A stretch of DNA of 64,000 nucleotides, from NCBI GenBank assembly GCA_024693065.1, contig JAILLP010000036.1, forward strand, positions 62,001 through 126,000, given 5' to 3'. Source of the DNA: Paludibacteraceae bacterium (GTDB taxonomy: Bacteria; Bacteroidota; Bacteroidia; Bacteroidales; Paludibacteraceae). The position numbers and the translations under genes were made by a program. Shown here one piece after another: positions 34,620-43,362 of this stretch. Under the pieces are notes generated by a model. It saw nothing but the letters and a program-made list of their open reading frames with translations, made no database searches and had not been told where the DNA came from. Numbering within the stretch: the first letter of the stretch is position 1; each line of letters starts with the position of its first letter.

Positions 34620-34658
34620 ATGGACGTTCGGAGAAATCCGGACGTCCATTATTTTTTT
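34620..34658 (+). terminator. bidirectional terminator between peptidase and glycosyltransferase genes
   Basis: A 12-bp stem with one G-T pair (34620-34631 with 34638-34649) and a 6-base loop, followed on the plus strand by ATTTTTTT and on the minus strand by TTTTGTTGTTT. It serves the convergent genes on both sides. Confidence 0.88.
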
Positions 34659-34698
34659 GTGACGCATAGCTCAGACGCCACACACGACATCACTCCAA

Positions 34699-35727
34699 TC
34701 ACTTCGGGAAGTGGAGATCAGAGAACTTCTTTTTCCCAAACATATAAAAAGAAAAGACCAAACTACGGTCCAAGACCTCAGGTATATCCTTGACGGACTG
34801 AACCGCCAAATTCGACTTACGCTTCTCCGTATATTCCCCCCGTATCTTACGGAATTCACGACGAGCCTTGAAAATCGCCTTCGCATTCCCCACATCCCCC
34901 TTGAGCAGGTACTGGAATGCGGCAAGATGGTCGAAGAAGAAGCGGGCCAACAAAACTCTATTCAGATAGTCATCCGGCACATTCTTGTATATCATCAGCA
35001 AATTATTCCTGAAATTAAGGAACGTCTTACGAGGGTTCTCCACATTCAACGTGCCTCCACCAAGATGGTATACGACGCTCTCCGGCACACAAACGATCCT
35101 ACGCCCACGAGAGCGAAGACGCCAACAAAGGTCAATCTCCTCCATGTGGGCGAAGAAGGAGCCATCCAAACCGCCCACCGCCGAGAAATCATCAGAACGG
35201 ATCAACAATGCGGCGCCCGTCGCCCAGAAGACATCCGTCACAGTGTCATATTGTCCAGCGTCGCTCTCCACCTCGCCAAAAAGTCTTCCCCTGCAAAAAG
35301 GGAACGCATACTTGTCCAGGAAACCGCCACAGGCACCCGCATGCTCAAACTTATCCTTCTCCATGAAGGAACGTATCTTCGGCTGGCAAGCCGCCACATC
35401 CGGATGCGCATCCATGTATGCAAGCATCGGAGACAACCAATTCTCCGTCACCTCGACATCCGAGTTCAACAGCAAGAAATACTCCGCATCCAACTGGGCC
35501 AACGATCGGTTATAACCCTCAGCGAAGCCATAGTTATCATCCAACAAGACCAGCTGCACCGAAGGGAAATGTTCCTTCACGAAAGCGACGGAATCATCCG
35601 TGGAACCATTATCCGCCACGACGACCCCCGCCCCCTCCAACTGAGAGAACCGGCAAACCGAAGGAAGATAACGTTCCAGCATCGCCTTCCCGTTCCAATT
35701 CAGAATGACAATCGCTATTTTCCTCAT
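34699..35727 (-). CDS. family 2 glycosyltransferase
   Basis: A 342-residue GT-A fold glycosyltransferase of the rhamnosyltransferase-like type that builds cell-surface glycans. The N terminus IAIVILNWNGKAMLERYLPS binds the nucleotide. ADNGSTDDS and LLNSDVEV (the DxD-like metal site) follow, with an EIDLCWRLRSRG segment providing the catalytic-base region. The last 90 residues are basic and may associate with the membrane. The donor and acceptor cannot be told. Its ATG overlaps the stop of the upstream acyltransferase gene by 4 bases, so the two are translationally coupled and may act on the same lipid-linked glycan. Confidence 0.88.
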   Translation of the reverse strand: MRKIAIVILNWNGKAMLERYLPSVCRFSQLEGAGVVVADNGSTDDSVAFVKEHFPSVQLVLLDDNYGFAEGYNRSLAQLDAEYFLLLNSDVEVTENWLSPMLAYMDAHPDVAACQPKIRSFMEKDKFEHAGACGGFLDKYAFPFCRGRLFGEVESDAGQYDTVTDVFWATGAALLIRSDDFSAVGGLDGSFFAHMEEIDLCWRLRSRGRRIVCVPESVVYHLGGGTLNVENPRKTFLNFRNNLLMIYKNVPDDYLNRVLLARFFFDHLAAFQYLLKGDVGNAKAIFKARREFRKIRGEYTEKRKSNLAVQSVKDIPEVLDRSLVFSFYMFGKKKFSDLHFPK

Positions 35728-36605
35728 TGTTGTATATTACGCTTATGTTTCCAACGTCTATGGGACCACAGCCAGCAGGTAGGATCCCGACGGATAGTCC
35801 GCTCGAAAAGTTCCACATACCTGTCCGTGATTTCATTCTCGGCAGTCTTCTTGGCATCGTCCGTCAACGTGATAATGTCGCAAGTATAGTAGCCACGCTC
35901 GATCTTCTTCACATCAAAATAGACCACCGCATAGCCGCCGGAGCGGGCGATACGTTCAGGTCCGTTCAAGAAAGGCGTATCCTGGTTCAGGAACGTTTTC
36001 CAATAATGCAAGTTGTTCGCGGAAGGAGTCTGGTCCGCAATAAAGCCAAGGCCGAAAGTCTTCCCCTCCCTGCGTATGTTGACGATGGCACGGAGCGCAT
36101 CGTTCTTAGGGATATTGACCGTGCCGAAGCGGGAACGCAGCTTCAGGAAGAATTGGTCGAAATATTTATTATTCAAAGGACGGTACAATTCACCGCCCAC
36201 AATACCGTCGTAGTTCATGTAGATGGAAGGGATCCATTCCCAGTTGCCGTAATGGCCTAACAGGATGACGACGCTCTTGCCGTTCTCGAAGAAATCGCCC
36301 AGCACCTCCGGATTGGAGAACTGCATCCTATGCCGCATCTCATCGTCCGAAATGTGCATCAGTTTGACCGTCTCCATCACGATGTCCGCGAAATGCAGAT
36401 AGTACCCCTTTTCAATCTTCACGATCTCCTTTTCGGACATTTCCGGGAAAGAGTTCTTCAGGTTGGTGCGAACCACCGCCCGACGATACCTCGCGACGTA
36501 ATAGGCGAGGAAATAAATCAGATACGAAAAGATATAGAGCACCCGCAATGGCAGAAAAGAAATCAGCCAAACGAAGACATAAAAAACATAAAAAAGAACC
36601 ACCAT
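35724..36605 (-). CDS. lipid A biosynthesis (LpxL/HtrB-type) acyltransferase
   Basis: A 293-residue inner-membrane-associated enzyme that transfers an acyl chain to lipid A or a related lipid. An N-terminal membrane anchor (VVLFYVFYVFVWLISFLPLR) precedes the catalytic motif LLGHYGNWEW (HX4E), a basic patch around GGELYRPLNN and GFIADQTPS, and the conserved ERIARSGGYAVVYF. Length and order match LpxL/LpxM family members. It heads a two-gene unit with the overlapping glycosyltransferase. Confidence 0.88.
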   Translation of the reverse strand: MVVLFYVFYVFVWLISFLPLRVLYIFSYLIYFLAYYVARYRRAVVRTNLKNSFPEMSEKEIVKIEKGYYLHFADIVMETVKLMHISDDEMRHRMQFSNPEVLGDFFENGKSVVILLGHYGNWEWIPSIYMNYDGIVGGELYRPLNNKYFDQFFLKLRSRFGTVNIPKNDALRAIVNIRREGKTFGLGFIADQTPSANNLHYWKTFLNQDTPFLNGPERIARSGGYAVVYFDVKKIERGYYTCDIITLTDDAKKTAENEITDRYVELFERTIRRDPTCWLWSHRRWKHKRNIQQ

Positions 36606-36661
36606 TTGCTATAGATCACTTTAAAGCGGGCCACACGGGGAAAACGCAGGCCCAATGTTTT

Positions 36662-37279
36662 TTACATAACCGATGAATCGTCAGGACTCATCTTCATGAT
36701 GGAATCAATATATTCCAACAATTCCTCTTTTCCCGCACCCGACTCCGACGAGGTGACGAAGATTGGAGGCAACTCCTCCCACTTCTCCAGAAGTTTATCC
36801 CTATAAGCCTGCACACTGGTGGCGAGCTTACTTTTAGAGAGTTTATCAGCCTTGGTGAAGATGATGGAGAAAGGGACGCCGTTGGCCCCCAGGAACTCGA
36901 TGAACTCCAAATCATTTTTCTGAGGCTCATGGCGACAGTCGATCAAGACGAAAAGGTTGAAAAGTTCCTCACGATGGAGCACATAATCCTTGATCATCTT
37001 ATCAAGCTTAGCCCTGCCCTCCATGCCAATTTTCGCGAAGCCATAACCTGGCAAATCCACCAGATACCAACTATCGTTCACAAGGAAATGATTGATAAGC
37101 AAGGTTTTTCCAGGAGTAGACGAAGTCTTTGCCAGATTCTTTTGGTTCGTAAGTTTATTGATTAATGAAGACTTCCCGACATTAGACCTGCCGATGAACG
37201 CAAATTCCGGGAGCTGATGTTTCGGACATTTGTTCCAATCCGAATTACTTTCGACAAAAACTGCTTTCTTGACTTCCAT
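36662..37279 (-). CDS. engB: ribosome-biogenesis GTPase EngB/YsxC
   Basis: EngB is a small TRAFAC GTPase needed for late assembly of the large ribosomal subunit. The 205-residue protein has G1 [14 protein letters not shown], a switch region SSTPGKT, G3 [12 protein letters not shown]4 FTKADKLSK and G5 VTSSESGAG. An in-frame GTG at 37285 adds two residues, but the ATG at 37279 is preferred. It stands between the acyltransferase unit and the LysE-type exporter, all leftward. Confidence 0.95.
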   Translation of the reverse strand: MEVKKAVFVESNSDWNKCPKHQLPEFAFIGRSNVGKSSLINKLTNQKNLAKTSSTPGKTLLINHFLVNDSWYLVDLPGYGFAKIGMEGRAKLDKMIKDYVLHREELFNLFVLIDCRHEPQKNDLEFIEFLGANGVPFSIIFTKADKLSKSKLATSVQAYRDKLLEKWEELPPIFVTSSESGAGKEELLEYIDSIMKMSPDDSSVM

Positions 37280-37311
37280 GAGCACGGGAAAAATTAGTTA
37301 GCAAAAAAAAA

Positions 37312-37953
37312 TCACGAGAGGAAAAAGTAAATGATGCTACCCACCGCGATAACCATCAGCAGGAAGCCAGCCCCCTTATTGATCACATAGAGGCCACGCA
37401 TATTAAATCTATCCCTGAAATGGTTGACGATACCAACGAGGACAGTCCACCACAAACAAGCCCCCATCATAATGCAAAGGATACCCAAAATGCTATCGAA
37501 GAGCGTCGTCTCATCCGTGATGTAAGCATATTTAGCGAACAATGCGATGAATAGGAAAACGACCAACGGGTTCGTCACCGTCAACAAAAACGAAGAGATG
37601 AAGTCCTGCAAATAATTCTGCGTCCCGCCTCTCATCTTCTTCAGTTTCGAGACAGGGTTGGTCGCATAGGTGTAAAGTCCGAAGAAAAACACGATGATTG
37701 TGCCGGCGATCTGGAGCAAAAAACGGTGAGAATCAATAAAATCGACCACCATGGACATACTAAAAGCCGCAATAACAGCATACAACAAATCAGAAGCCGT
37801 CGCTCCCAGTGCTGTTGAAATGCCATGTCCCCGCCCACCGTTCAAAGTCCGTTGTATACAAAGGATCCCAATGGGTCCGACAGGAGCGGATACTATGACA
37901 CCAATAATCAAACCTTTTAGAATCATCGAAATCATAGACGCAAATATCGTCAT
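37312..37953 (-). CDS. LysE/RhtB-family amino acid exporter
   Basis: A 213-residue integral membrane protein with six hydrophobic helices. The N-terminal helix runs into the family signature SAPVGPIGILCIQRTLNGG, and the G-x-x-x-x-D motif follows in STALGATASDLLYA. TNPLVVFLF in helix 4 also fits LysE translocators, which export amino acids or similar small molecules. The substrate is unknown. It is 33 bases upstream of engB, same direction, and divergent from the response-regulator gene. Confidence 0.88.
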   Translation of the reverse strand: MTIFASMISMILKGLIIGVIVSAPVGPIGILCIQRTLNGGRGHGISTALGATASDLLYAVIAAFSMSMVVDFIDSHRFLLQIAGTIIVFFFGLYTYATNPVSKLKKMRGGTQNYLQDFISSFLLTVTNPLVVFLFIALFAKYAYITDETTLFDSILGILCIMMGACLWWTVLVGIVNHFRDRFNMRGLYVINKGAGFLLMVIAVGSIIYFFLS

Positions 37954-37991
37954 TTTTTAAAAATTAACCAAGAGATTTCAGTTAGATTCAT

Positions 37992-37999
37992 TAAATTTG
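37992..37999 (+). promoter_or_regulatory. -7 box of the two-component operon
   Basis: TAAATTTG fits TAnnTTTG and lies 28 bases before the response-regulator ATG, giving a short leader. The -33 region lacks TTG. Confidence 0.5.
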
Positions 38000-38027
38000 C
38001 ATAGCCAAAAAGAAAAAAGATAAGAAT

Positions 38028-39329
38028 ATGAAAAAAATTTTAATTGTAGAAGACGATTTAACTTTTTGTCTTATGTTAAGGACGTGGCTTGGCAAGCAAG
38101 GATTCGCTGTGGAAAGTGCTCCCTCAGTAGGTGACGCCAAGCAAAAAATGAGCACAACGACATACGATATCATTCTGTCAGACTTGCGTCTTCCTGACGA
38201 TGATGGTATAAATTTACTGAAATGGGCGAAAGAGAAAAAGATCGAGACGCCTTTCATCATTCTTACCAGTTATGCGAAGATACAGAGTGCGGTCGATTGC
38301 ATGAAGATAGGAGCCAAAGACTACATTCCGAAGCCAATCAAGCCAGAACTCTTATTCGAGAAAATGAACGAGGTGCTGAAACAGCAGGAATCTGAGAAGA
38401 AAAAAACAATCAAGAAGGGCTCCACCTACATCACAGGGAACAGTCTTGCCATAAAAAGGCTATACGAGATGATCAACAGAGTCGCCGCAACAGAGATGAC
38501 TGTATTTATCTCAGGCGAGCCGGGCACCGGAAAAAAACAAGTGGCGAAACTCATCCACGAAAAGAGTTCCAGGAAAGACCGTCCTTTCGTCATCGTACAC
38601 TGCGGAGAAATCCCGAAAGAGGAGTTCGACAAAAAACTTTTTGGAAGCATAACACCTCAACGGGAGGAGCAAGGATTACTTTCCACCGCCATGAACGGTA
38701 TCATCTTTTTTGAGAACGTGGACGAGATGCCTATCAAGACCCAGGAGCAGCTCCTGTTCAGCCTCAAACTGAAACGATACAAAATGGTCGGAAGCAACGT
38801 GGAGAAGGAGGTGAACGCCAGGGTAATAGCATCCTCCAGCGAGAATCTATACAAACTCATCCGAGAGAATAAATTTTCGGAAGACTTCCACCGTTTCCTC
38901 AATGAAGTCTCCCTGCAAGTGCCTAGCCTCCGAGACAGAAGCGAAGACATCGCACTTTTCGCCGAGAGCTTCCTGGAAGAGGCCAACGATGAGCTGGAGA
39001 AGAAAATCATCGGATTCGACGAAGAGAGCATGCGCATCCTGAACAAGTGCCAATGGTCCGGCAATCTGCGACAAATGAAGAGCGTCGTCAAACGCGCCGC
39101 CATGCTTTGCGAAGACAAATACATCAAAGCCAACCATCTTCCCGACGAAATCATCGGCGAGACCGGCGACACAAACGACAACGCCGCATTGCATAATGAG
39201 GAATACGAGAAACGTAAGATCATGAAAGCACTTGAGGCATGCAACAACAACAAGAGCAAAGCCGCCATCATGCTGAAAATCGACAGGAAGACACTTTACA
39301 ATAAGATGAAACATTACAACATGGAATAA
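38028..39329 (+). CDS. NtrC-like response regulator lacking the GAFTGA loop
   Basis: A 433-residue regulator with an N-terminal receiver (phospho-acceptor Asp52 in IILSDLRLP, Lys in DYIPKPI), a central AAA+ domain and a C-terminal Fis-type helix-turn-helix (NKSKAAIMLKIDRKTLYNKM). The AAA+ domain has a Walker A, GEPGTGKK (163-170), and a weakened Walker B, IIFFENVDEM. The sigma-54-contacting GAFTGA loop, expected after LFG, is replaced by SITPQREEQG. It may regulate transcription without remodelling sigma-54 holoenzyme, or be an enhancer-independent DNA-binding protein. Its stop overlaps the kinase ATG by one base (TAATG), so they are coupled. Confidence 0.85.
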   Translation: MKKILIVEDDLTFCLMLRTWLGKQGFAVESAPSVGDAKQKMSTTTYDIILSDLRLPDDDGINLLKWAKEKKIETPFIILTSYAKIQSAVDCMKIGAKDYIPKPIKPELLFEKMNEVLKQQESEKKKTIKKGSTYITGNSLAIKRLYEMINRVAATEMTVFISGEPGTGKKQVAKLIHEKSSRKDRPFVIVHCGEIPKEEFDKKLFGSITPQREEQGLLSTAMNGIIFFENVDEMPIKTQEQLLFSLKLKRYKMVGSNVEKEVNARVIASSSENLYKLIRENKFSEDFHRFLNEVSLQVPSLRDRSEDIALFAESFLEEANDELEKKIIGFDEESMRILNKCQWSGNLRQMKSVVKRAAMLCEDKYIKANHLPDEIIGETGDTNDNAALHNEEYEKRKIMKALEACNNNKSKAAIMLKIDRKTLYNKMKHYNME

Positions 39330-41797
39330 TGGGAAAGAAGAAGGAGAGAGCAACCATCATGAAGGTAGCCATCAGCTACCTGATCCTCATTGCGATAGGC
39401 ATAGGAAGCATCTATTTCGTCTACCGCAACACGGAAACGATTACGGAAGAGATCGGACAACAGACCACCTACCAACAACAGGAGGAACTGGTGAACGCAA
39501 TTCTTGCCGACCTCTTCAATGCGGAGAACCATATCGGGCCAATGATGGTAGACACGTCAGACTTCAACCTCTACAAGGAGAAGGTCAATATGGCTGAAAA
39601 CCATATGGATACGTTGAAAAGTCTTCTGTCGGACGCCTTCCAAATCCAGTCGTTGGATAGTGTTTCAAGCCTCCTGAAAAAGAAAGAGGATAACCTTTGC
39701 GAACTGATCAAACTGACCAACAAGGACAACCTCGAAGAACTGTACAAAGCAAACATACGGACCATGCTCATGGAGGATTCTCTCAGAAACTACGCCTCCA
39801 AGAACAAGAACGCAACGCTCAAACAGGACACTATCATTAAGAAAAGGCATGCCAAAAAAGGGAACTTCTTCCATCGTCTGGCGGAGGCCTTTTCCAGAAA
39901 CGGAGGACCCAACGACACAACCATCCGCCTTCTAGGCACGGAAAAGCAATGGATGGACTCCCTTTCCATGTACTACAACCCAACAGACACGGCCCAAAGC
40001 ATCCTGGATGACATCAAAGTTAAGATCCGCAATGAAAAATACAGGACGGACAGAGCCATCATGGAGCAAATCAACACGCTCCGCAACAACAACAATAACA
40101 TCACCATCCAGGCGAAATCCATCCTCGGCAAAATCGAGTTCGACAATAGGGTGAATATGCAGAAGGCGAAATCGAGAAGAAACGCCACGCTCGCCCAAAC
40201 AGCCGAGAAACTGCGTTACGTGACCGTATTAGCCATCATCGTCATCCTACTCTTCTGCTGGATTCTCTTCAACGACATCAGCCGTAGCCGTAAACTCCGA
40301 GAAAAATTGGAGAAGAAAAACCTGGAGCAGGAAAGAATGATGATCAGCCTGACCCATGACATGAAAGCACCAATGGGCTCCGCTATCGGATACATGGAGC
40401 TAATGGGCAATACACCTCTATCCGAAAAGCAACAATACTATCTGGAGAACATGAGGAAATCATCCAACCAGACCATCCAACTCATCACCAACATATTGGA
40501 TAACAACAAGTTGGACAGCTCCAAGATGACGCTTCAAACCAATCTCTTCTCCATCAAGGATTTAATTGAGGAGGTGTATGCCAGCTTCGAACCTATCGCT
40601 GAAAAGAAAAATATCTTATTGAAACATCAGGTCAGCGGATTCCCAGACAAGGTGGAGGGAGATGTCATGCGCATCCAACAAATATGCAACAATCTAGTTT
40701 CCAACGCCATCAAGTTCACTGACTATGGTGAAGTGAACATCTCCGCAAACGTGGAAGAGGACGAAAATTTCCACATCCTCACAATCAGCGTCGCCGACAC
40801 GGGCATCGGAATCAACGCAGAAGACATAGATGGCATCTTCGGAGAATACAACAGAATCATCCGTGACGACCACGCACCTCAAGAAGGATCGGGTCTGGGA
40901 TTGAGCATCGTCAGCAAATTGGTGGACCTCTACAATGGCGACATCAAAGTGAAGAGTAAAATCAACGAGGGCACCACCATCACCGTCACTATCAATCTGC
41001 AGAAAGAGGAGGAGTCTAACCTCAACGAAACGCACGAGGCATTCCCTACGAACGTACTCATATTGGACGATGACGATACACAACTCACACTTGTCTCCGA
41101 AATACTCACCCACGCAAACATCAACGTCTTCGCAAACAAAGACCCTGAAGAGGCGCTAAAAGTGATGGAGAATCAAAACATCGACCTCATACTGACAGAT
41201 ATACAAATGCCTAGCATCAATGGCTTCGAATTCGTGAAACTGATTCGACAGTCTCCTCACATCAGCCATTCGGGCACATTGCCGATCATCGCGCTCTCCG
41301 CTAGGGCGGACATCTCCGAAGAACACGTCAAGGAACAAGGGTTCGACGGATTCATCTGCAAACCTTTCACCTCCCAAGAACTCATCGATACGATACGCCT
41401 CCACACAAAGGAGGAAAACATCGCCTTGCCGGAGGGTGAAGCGGAACAACCGAGCGCTGAAGACACTCCTTTCTACGGACTGCTCAGCTACGCTTGCGGT
41501 GACAAGGAGTCTGAGGCGATGATCCTTGATTCGTTCATCCGCGAAAGCACCTCCAACGCCAAAGAACTGAAAAAGGCTTGGCTGCTGAACGACACGAAGG
41601 AGATGCACCACTATGCGCATAAGATGCTCCCGCTATTCCGATCCCTGCAAAAGAAGGGAATCGTGGAGAAACTTACCATCTTGGAACGGGAGGATAACTT
41701 CAAGAAAATGATCTCTAGGAAGGAGTTCCACACCCTGATAAAGGATATCAAAGCGACCTTGAATGAGGCGAAGGATCTATTGAGCAAATACGAATAA
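39329..41797 (+). CDS. hybrid sensor histidine kinase with receiver and HPt domains
   Basis: An 822-residue membrane kinase. TM1 (about 11-29) and TM2 (about 293-312) bracket a 260-residue helical periplasmic sensor. Next come the HisKA domain with His343 in SLTHDMKAPMG and an ATPase domain with NNLVSNAIKF, ADTGIGI and GSGLGLSIV. A receiver with Asp624 in LILTDIQMP and a C-terminal HPt-like domain with His764 (HYAHKMLPLFRSL) complete the four-step His-Asp-His relay, presumably to the regulator encoded immediately upstream. The sensor has no recognised ligand-binding fold. Translation is coupled to the regulator by a one-base overlap. Confidence 0.92.
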   Translation: MGKKKERATIMKVAISYLILIAIGIGSIYFVYRNTETITEEIGQQTTYQQQEELVNAILADLFNAENHIGPMMVDTSDFNLYKEKVNMAENHMDTLKSLLSDAFQIQSLDSVSSLLKKKEDNLCELIKLTNKDNLEELYKANIRTMLMEDSLRNYASKNKNATLKQDTIIKKRHAKKGNFFHRLAEAFSRNGGPNDTTIRLLGTEKQWMDSLSMYYNPTDTAQSILDDIKVKIRNEKYRTDRAIMEQINTLRNNNNNITIQAKSILGKIEFDNRVNMQKAKSRRNATLAQTAEKLRYVTVLAIIVILLFCWILFNDISRSRKLREKLEKKNLEQERMMISLTHDMKAPMGSAIGYMELMGNTPLSEKQQYYLENMRKSSNQTIQLITNILDNNKLDSSKMTLQTNLFSIKDLIEEVYASFEPIAEKKNILLKHQVSGFPDKVEGDVMRIQQICNNLVSNAIKFTDYGEVNISANVEEDENFHILTISVADTGIGINAEDIDGIFGEYNRIIRDDHAPQEGSGLGLSIVSKLVDLYNGDIKVKSKINEGTTITVTINLQKEEESNLNETHEAFPTNVLILDDDDTQLTLVSEILTHANINVFANKDPEEALKVMENQNIDLILTDIQMPSINGFEFVKLIRQSPHISHSGTLPIIALSARADISEEHVKEQGFDGFICKPFTSQELIDTIRLHTKEENIALPEGEAEQPSAEDTPFYGLLSYACGDKESEAMILDSFIRESTSNAKELKKAWLLNDTKEMHHYAHKMLPLFRSLQKKGIVEKLTILEREDNFKKMISRKEFHTLIKDIKATLNEAKDLLSKYE

Positions 41798-41821
41798 GGT
41801 CCGAGGCGATTGCCCCGGACC
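41798..41821. terminator. hairpin between the convergent kinase and ispF genes
   Basis: GGTCCG (41798-41803) pairs with CGGACC (41816-41821), with GGC/GCC extending inside. T tracts are weak on both strands, so it is a modest bidirectional terminator. Confidence 0.5.
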
Positions 41822-41847
41822 CTCTATCATCCATAATAATTAATGAT

Positions 41848-42327
41848 TTACACCTTCTCGATCAGAACGGTCGCATAGGCGGCGATACCCTCTTCCCTTC
41901 CGACGAAACCGAGGTGCTCGGTGGTGGTAGCCTTGACAGAGACGCAATCCGCATCCACACCCATCACCTCCGCCATGCACTCCGACATACGGTCGATGTG
42001 AGGTGACAACTTAGGAAACTGGGCGCAGATGATGGAGTCCACATTGACGATGGCAAAACCATTCTCCTTCAACATGGCCACTACCTTCCGCAACAATATC
42101 TTGCTATCCACATCCTTAAAATCAGAGGACGTGTCGGGGAAATGATAGCCTATGTCACGCATGTGCGCGGCGCCTAAAAGCGCGTCACATACCGCATGAA
42201 TCAACACGTCGGCATCGGAATGCCCCAACAACCCTTTTTCGCACGGAATCTGTATTCCTCCCAACCATAGCTCGCGATTCTCCGCGAACTGATGTACATC
42301 ATATCCTTGTCCTACACGAATGTTCAT
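41848..42327 (-). CDS. ispF: 2-C-methyl-D-erythritol 2,4-cyclodiphosphate synthase
   Basis: IspF makes the cyclic diphosphate intermediate of the non-mevalonate isoprenoid pathway. The 159-residue protein starts MNIRVGQGYDVHQF with the Asp-x-His metal ligands, then LLGHSDADVLIHAVCDALLGAA with the zinc-binding His, and VSVKATTTEHLGFVGREEGIAA with the CDP-binding residues. The ATG at 42327 is clear; an upstream in-frame extension to 42387 is not homologous and overlaps the promoter. It is divergent from the OmpA-like lipoprotein gene. Confidence 0.96.
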   Translation of the reverse strand: MNIRVGQGYDVHQFAENRELWLGGIQIPCEKGLLGHSDADVLIHAVCDALLGAAHMRDIGYHFPDTSSDFKDVDSKILLRKVVAMLKENGFAIVNVDSIICAQFPKLSPHIDRMSECMAEVMGVDADCVSVKATTTEHLGFVGREEGIAAYATVLIEKV

Positions 42328-42350
42328 AAATAATTGATTTGTCCTTTTCA

Positions 42351-42358
42351 CAAAGTTA
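42351..42358 (-). promoter_or_regulatory. -7 box of ispF
   Basis: Minus-strand TAACTTTG, 24 bases before the ispF ATG. It lies inside the 72-base divergent region, partly under the opposing ompA-like promoter. Confidence 0.5.
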
Positions 42359-42368
42359 AAAAAAATTT

Positions 42369-42376
42369 TAAATTTG
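42369..42376 (+). promoter_or_regulatory. -7 box of the OmpA-like lipoprotein gene
   Basis: TAAATTTG, 24 bases before the ATG at 42400. TTTG at 42338-42341 is 27 bases upstream, further than usual. The two divergent promoters overlap, so polymerase competition is possible. Confidence 0.5.
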
Positions 42377-42399
42377 CATAAACACATAAAGAAAACTGT

Positions 42400-43356
42400 A
42401 TGAAAAAAATATTCTATTTTATGCTGATGGGAGCCATGTTCGCATCATGCGCTTCGAAAAAGACACTCAACCAAGCGTTGTCTGACCTCACCAAGAGCGA
42501 ACAAAGTAATAAAGTCTGTGCGGAAGAACTGGACAAAGCACGCAAGCATGTCGCCGCACTGCAAAGGGACTCTTCCGCCGCCCACAAGAAAATCGGGCTG
42601 ATGGCTGAGGATTCTGTGGCTAAATCCAAGGCATTGCACCAAATAGGATTGGAGAACAAAGACCTGAAGGCGCTCAACCAGCAACTCTCCGACCGTCTGA
42701 CCAAGACCAGCGCCAGCAGCGACAAGGAGATCAAGAAACTCCTCGCCGACCTACAGAAATCACAGGAGAAGCTTCAAGCGCGCGAAGACGCTTTGGACAA
42801 GTCTGAGAAGAGCCTGAAAGATAAGGAGAAGAACCTCGCCGAGCTCCAACGCATCGTCAGCCGCCAAGACAGCATGATGAAATCCTTGAAGAAAAAGGTT
42901 TCCGACGCCCTGAAAGGCTACGAAGGAAACGGTATCGAGGTGGTCAACAAGAACGGCAAGGTGTACGTCTCCCTCGACGAGAAACTGCTCTTCAAATCGG
43001 GCAAGTGGGACGTGGACGCTAAGGGGGCGAACGCTCTGAAGAAACTCTCCAACTTCATCGCGGAGAACAAAGATATCAATATCGTCATCGAAGGCCACAC
43101 GGACGACGTGCCTTACAAGGGCAACGGCAACGTGGAGGATAACTGGGACTTGAGCGCGAAACGCGCCACTTCCATCGTGCGTATCCTCATCAGCAACAAG
43201 AACGTGAACCCTTCACAGATCTCCGCTACCGGCCGTGCGGAGTACATGCCTGTAGACAAGGCGAACACCGCGGAGGCACGCGCCAAGAACAGACGTACAG
43301 AGATCATCCTCAGCCCTAAGATGGATGAGTTGCTCAAGGCAATGTCCGGAGAGTAA
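42400..43356 (+). CDS. OmpA-family lipoprotein with coiled coil
   Basis: A 318-residue outer-membrane lipoprotein (lipobox FASC after MKKIFYFMLMGAM). A long alpha-helical coiled coil (about 25-170, rich in Lys, Glu, Gln, Ala) spans the periplasm and leads to an OmpA peptidoglycan-binding domain (about 180-305) with IVIEGHTDDVPYKGN and the KNRRTEI end. It should tether the outer membrane to the cell wall, as Pal/OmpA-type proteins do. The GSCFA gene starts 7 bases after its stop. Confidence 0.9.
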   Translation: MKKIFYFMLMGAMFASCASKKTLNQALSDLTKSEQSNKVCAEELDKARKHVAALQRDSSAAHKKIGLMAEDSVAKSKALHQIGLENKDLKALNQQLSDRLTKTSASSDKEIKKLLADLQKSQEKLQAREDALDKSEKSLKDKEKNLAELQRIVSRQDSMMKSLKKKVSDALKGYEGNGIEVVNKNGKVYVSLDEKLLFKSGKWDVDAKGANALKKLSNFIAENKDINIVIEGHTDDVPYKGNGNVEDNWDLSAKRATSIVRILISNKNVNPSQISATGRAEYMPVDKANTAEARAKNRRTEIILSPKMDELLKAMSGE

Positions 43357-43362
43357 AAAAGG

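Noticed and set aside
34711-35889. 392-residue plus-strand ORF across the glycosyltransferase and acyltransferase genes
   Set aside because: Arg-rich shadow on the opposite strand of two recognised, overlapping genes.
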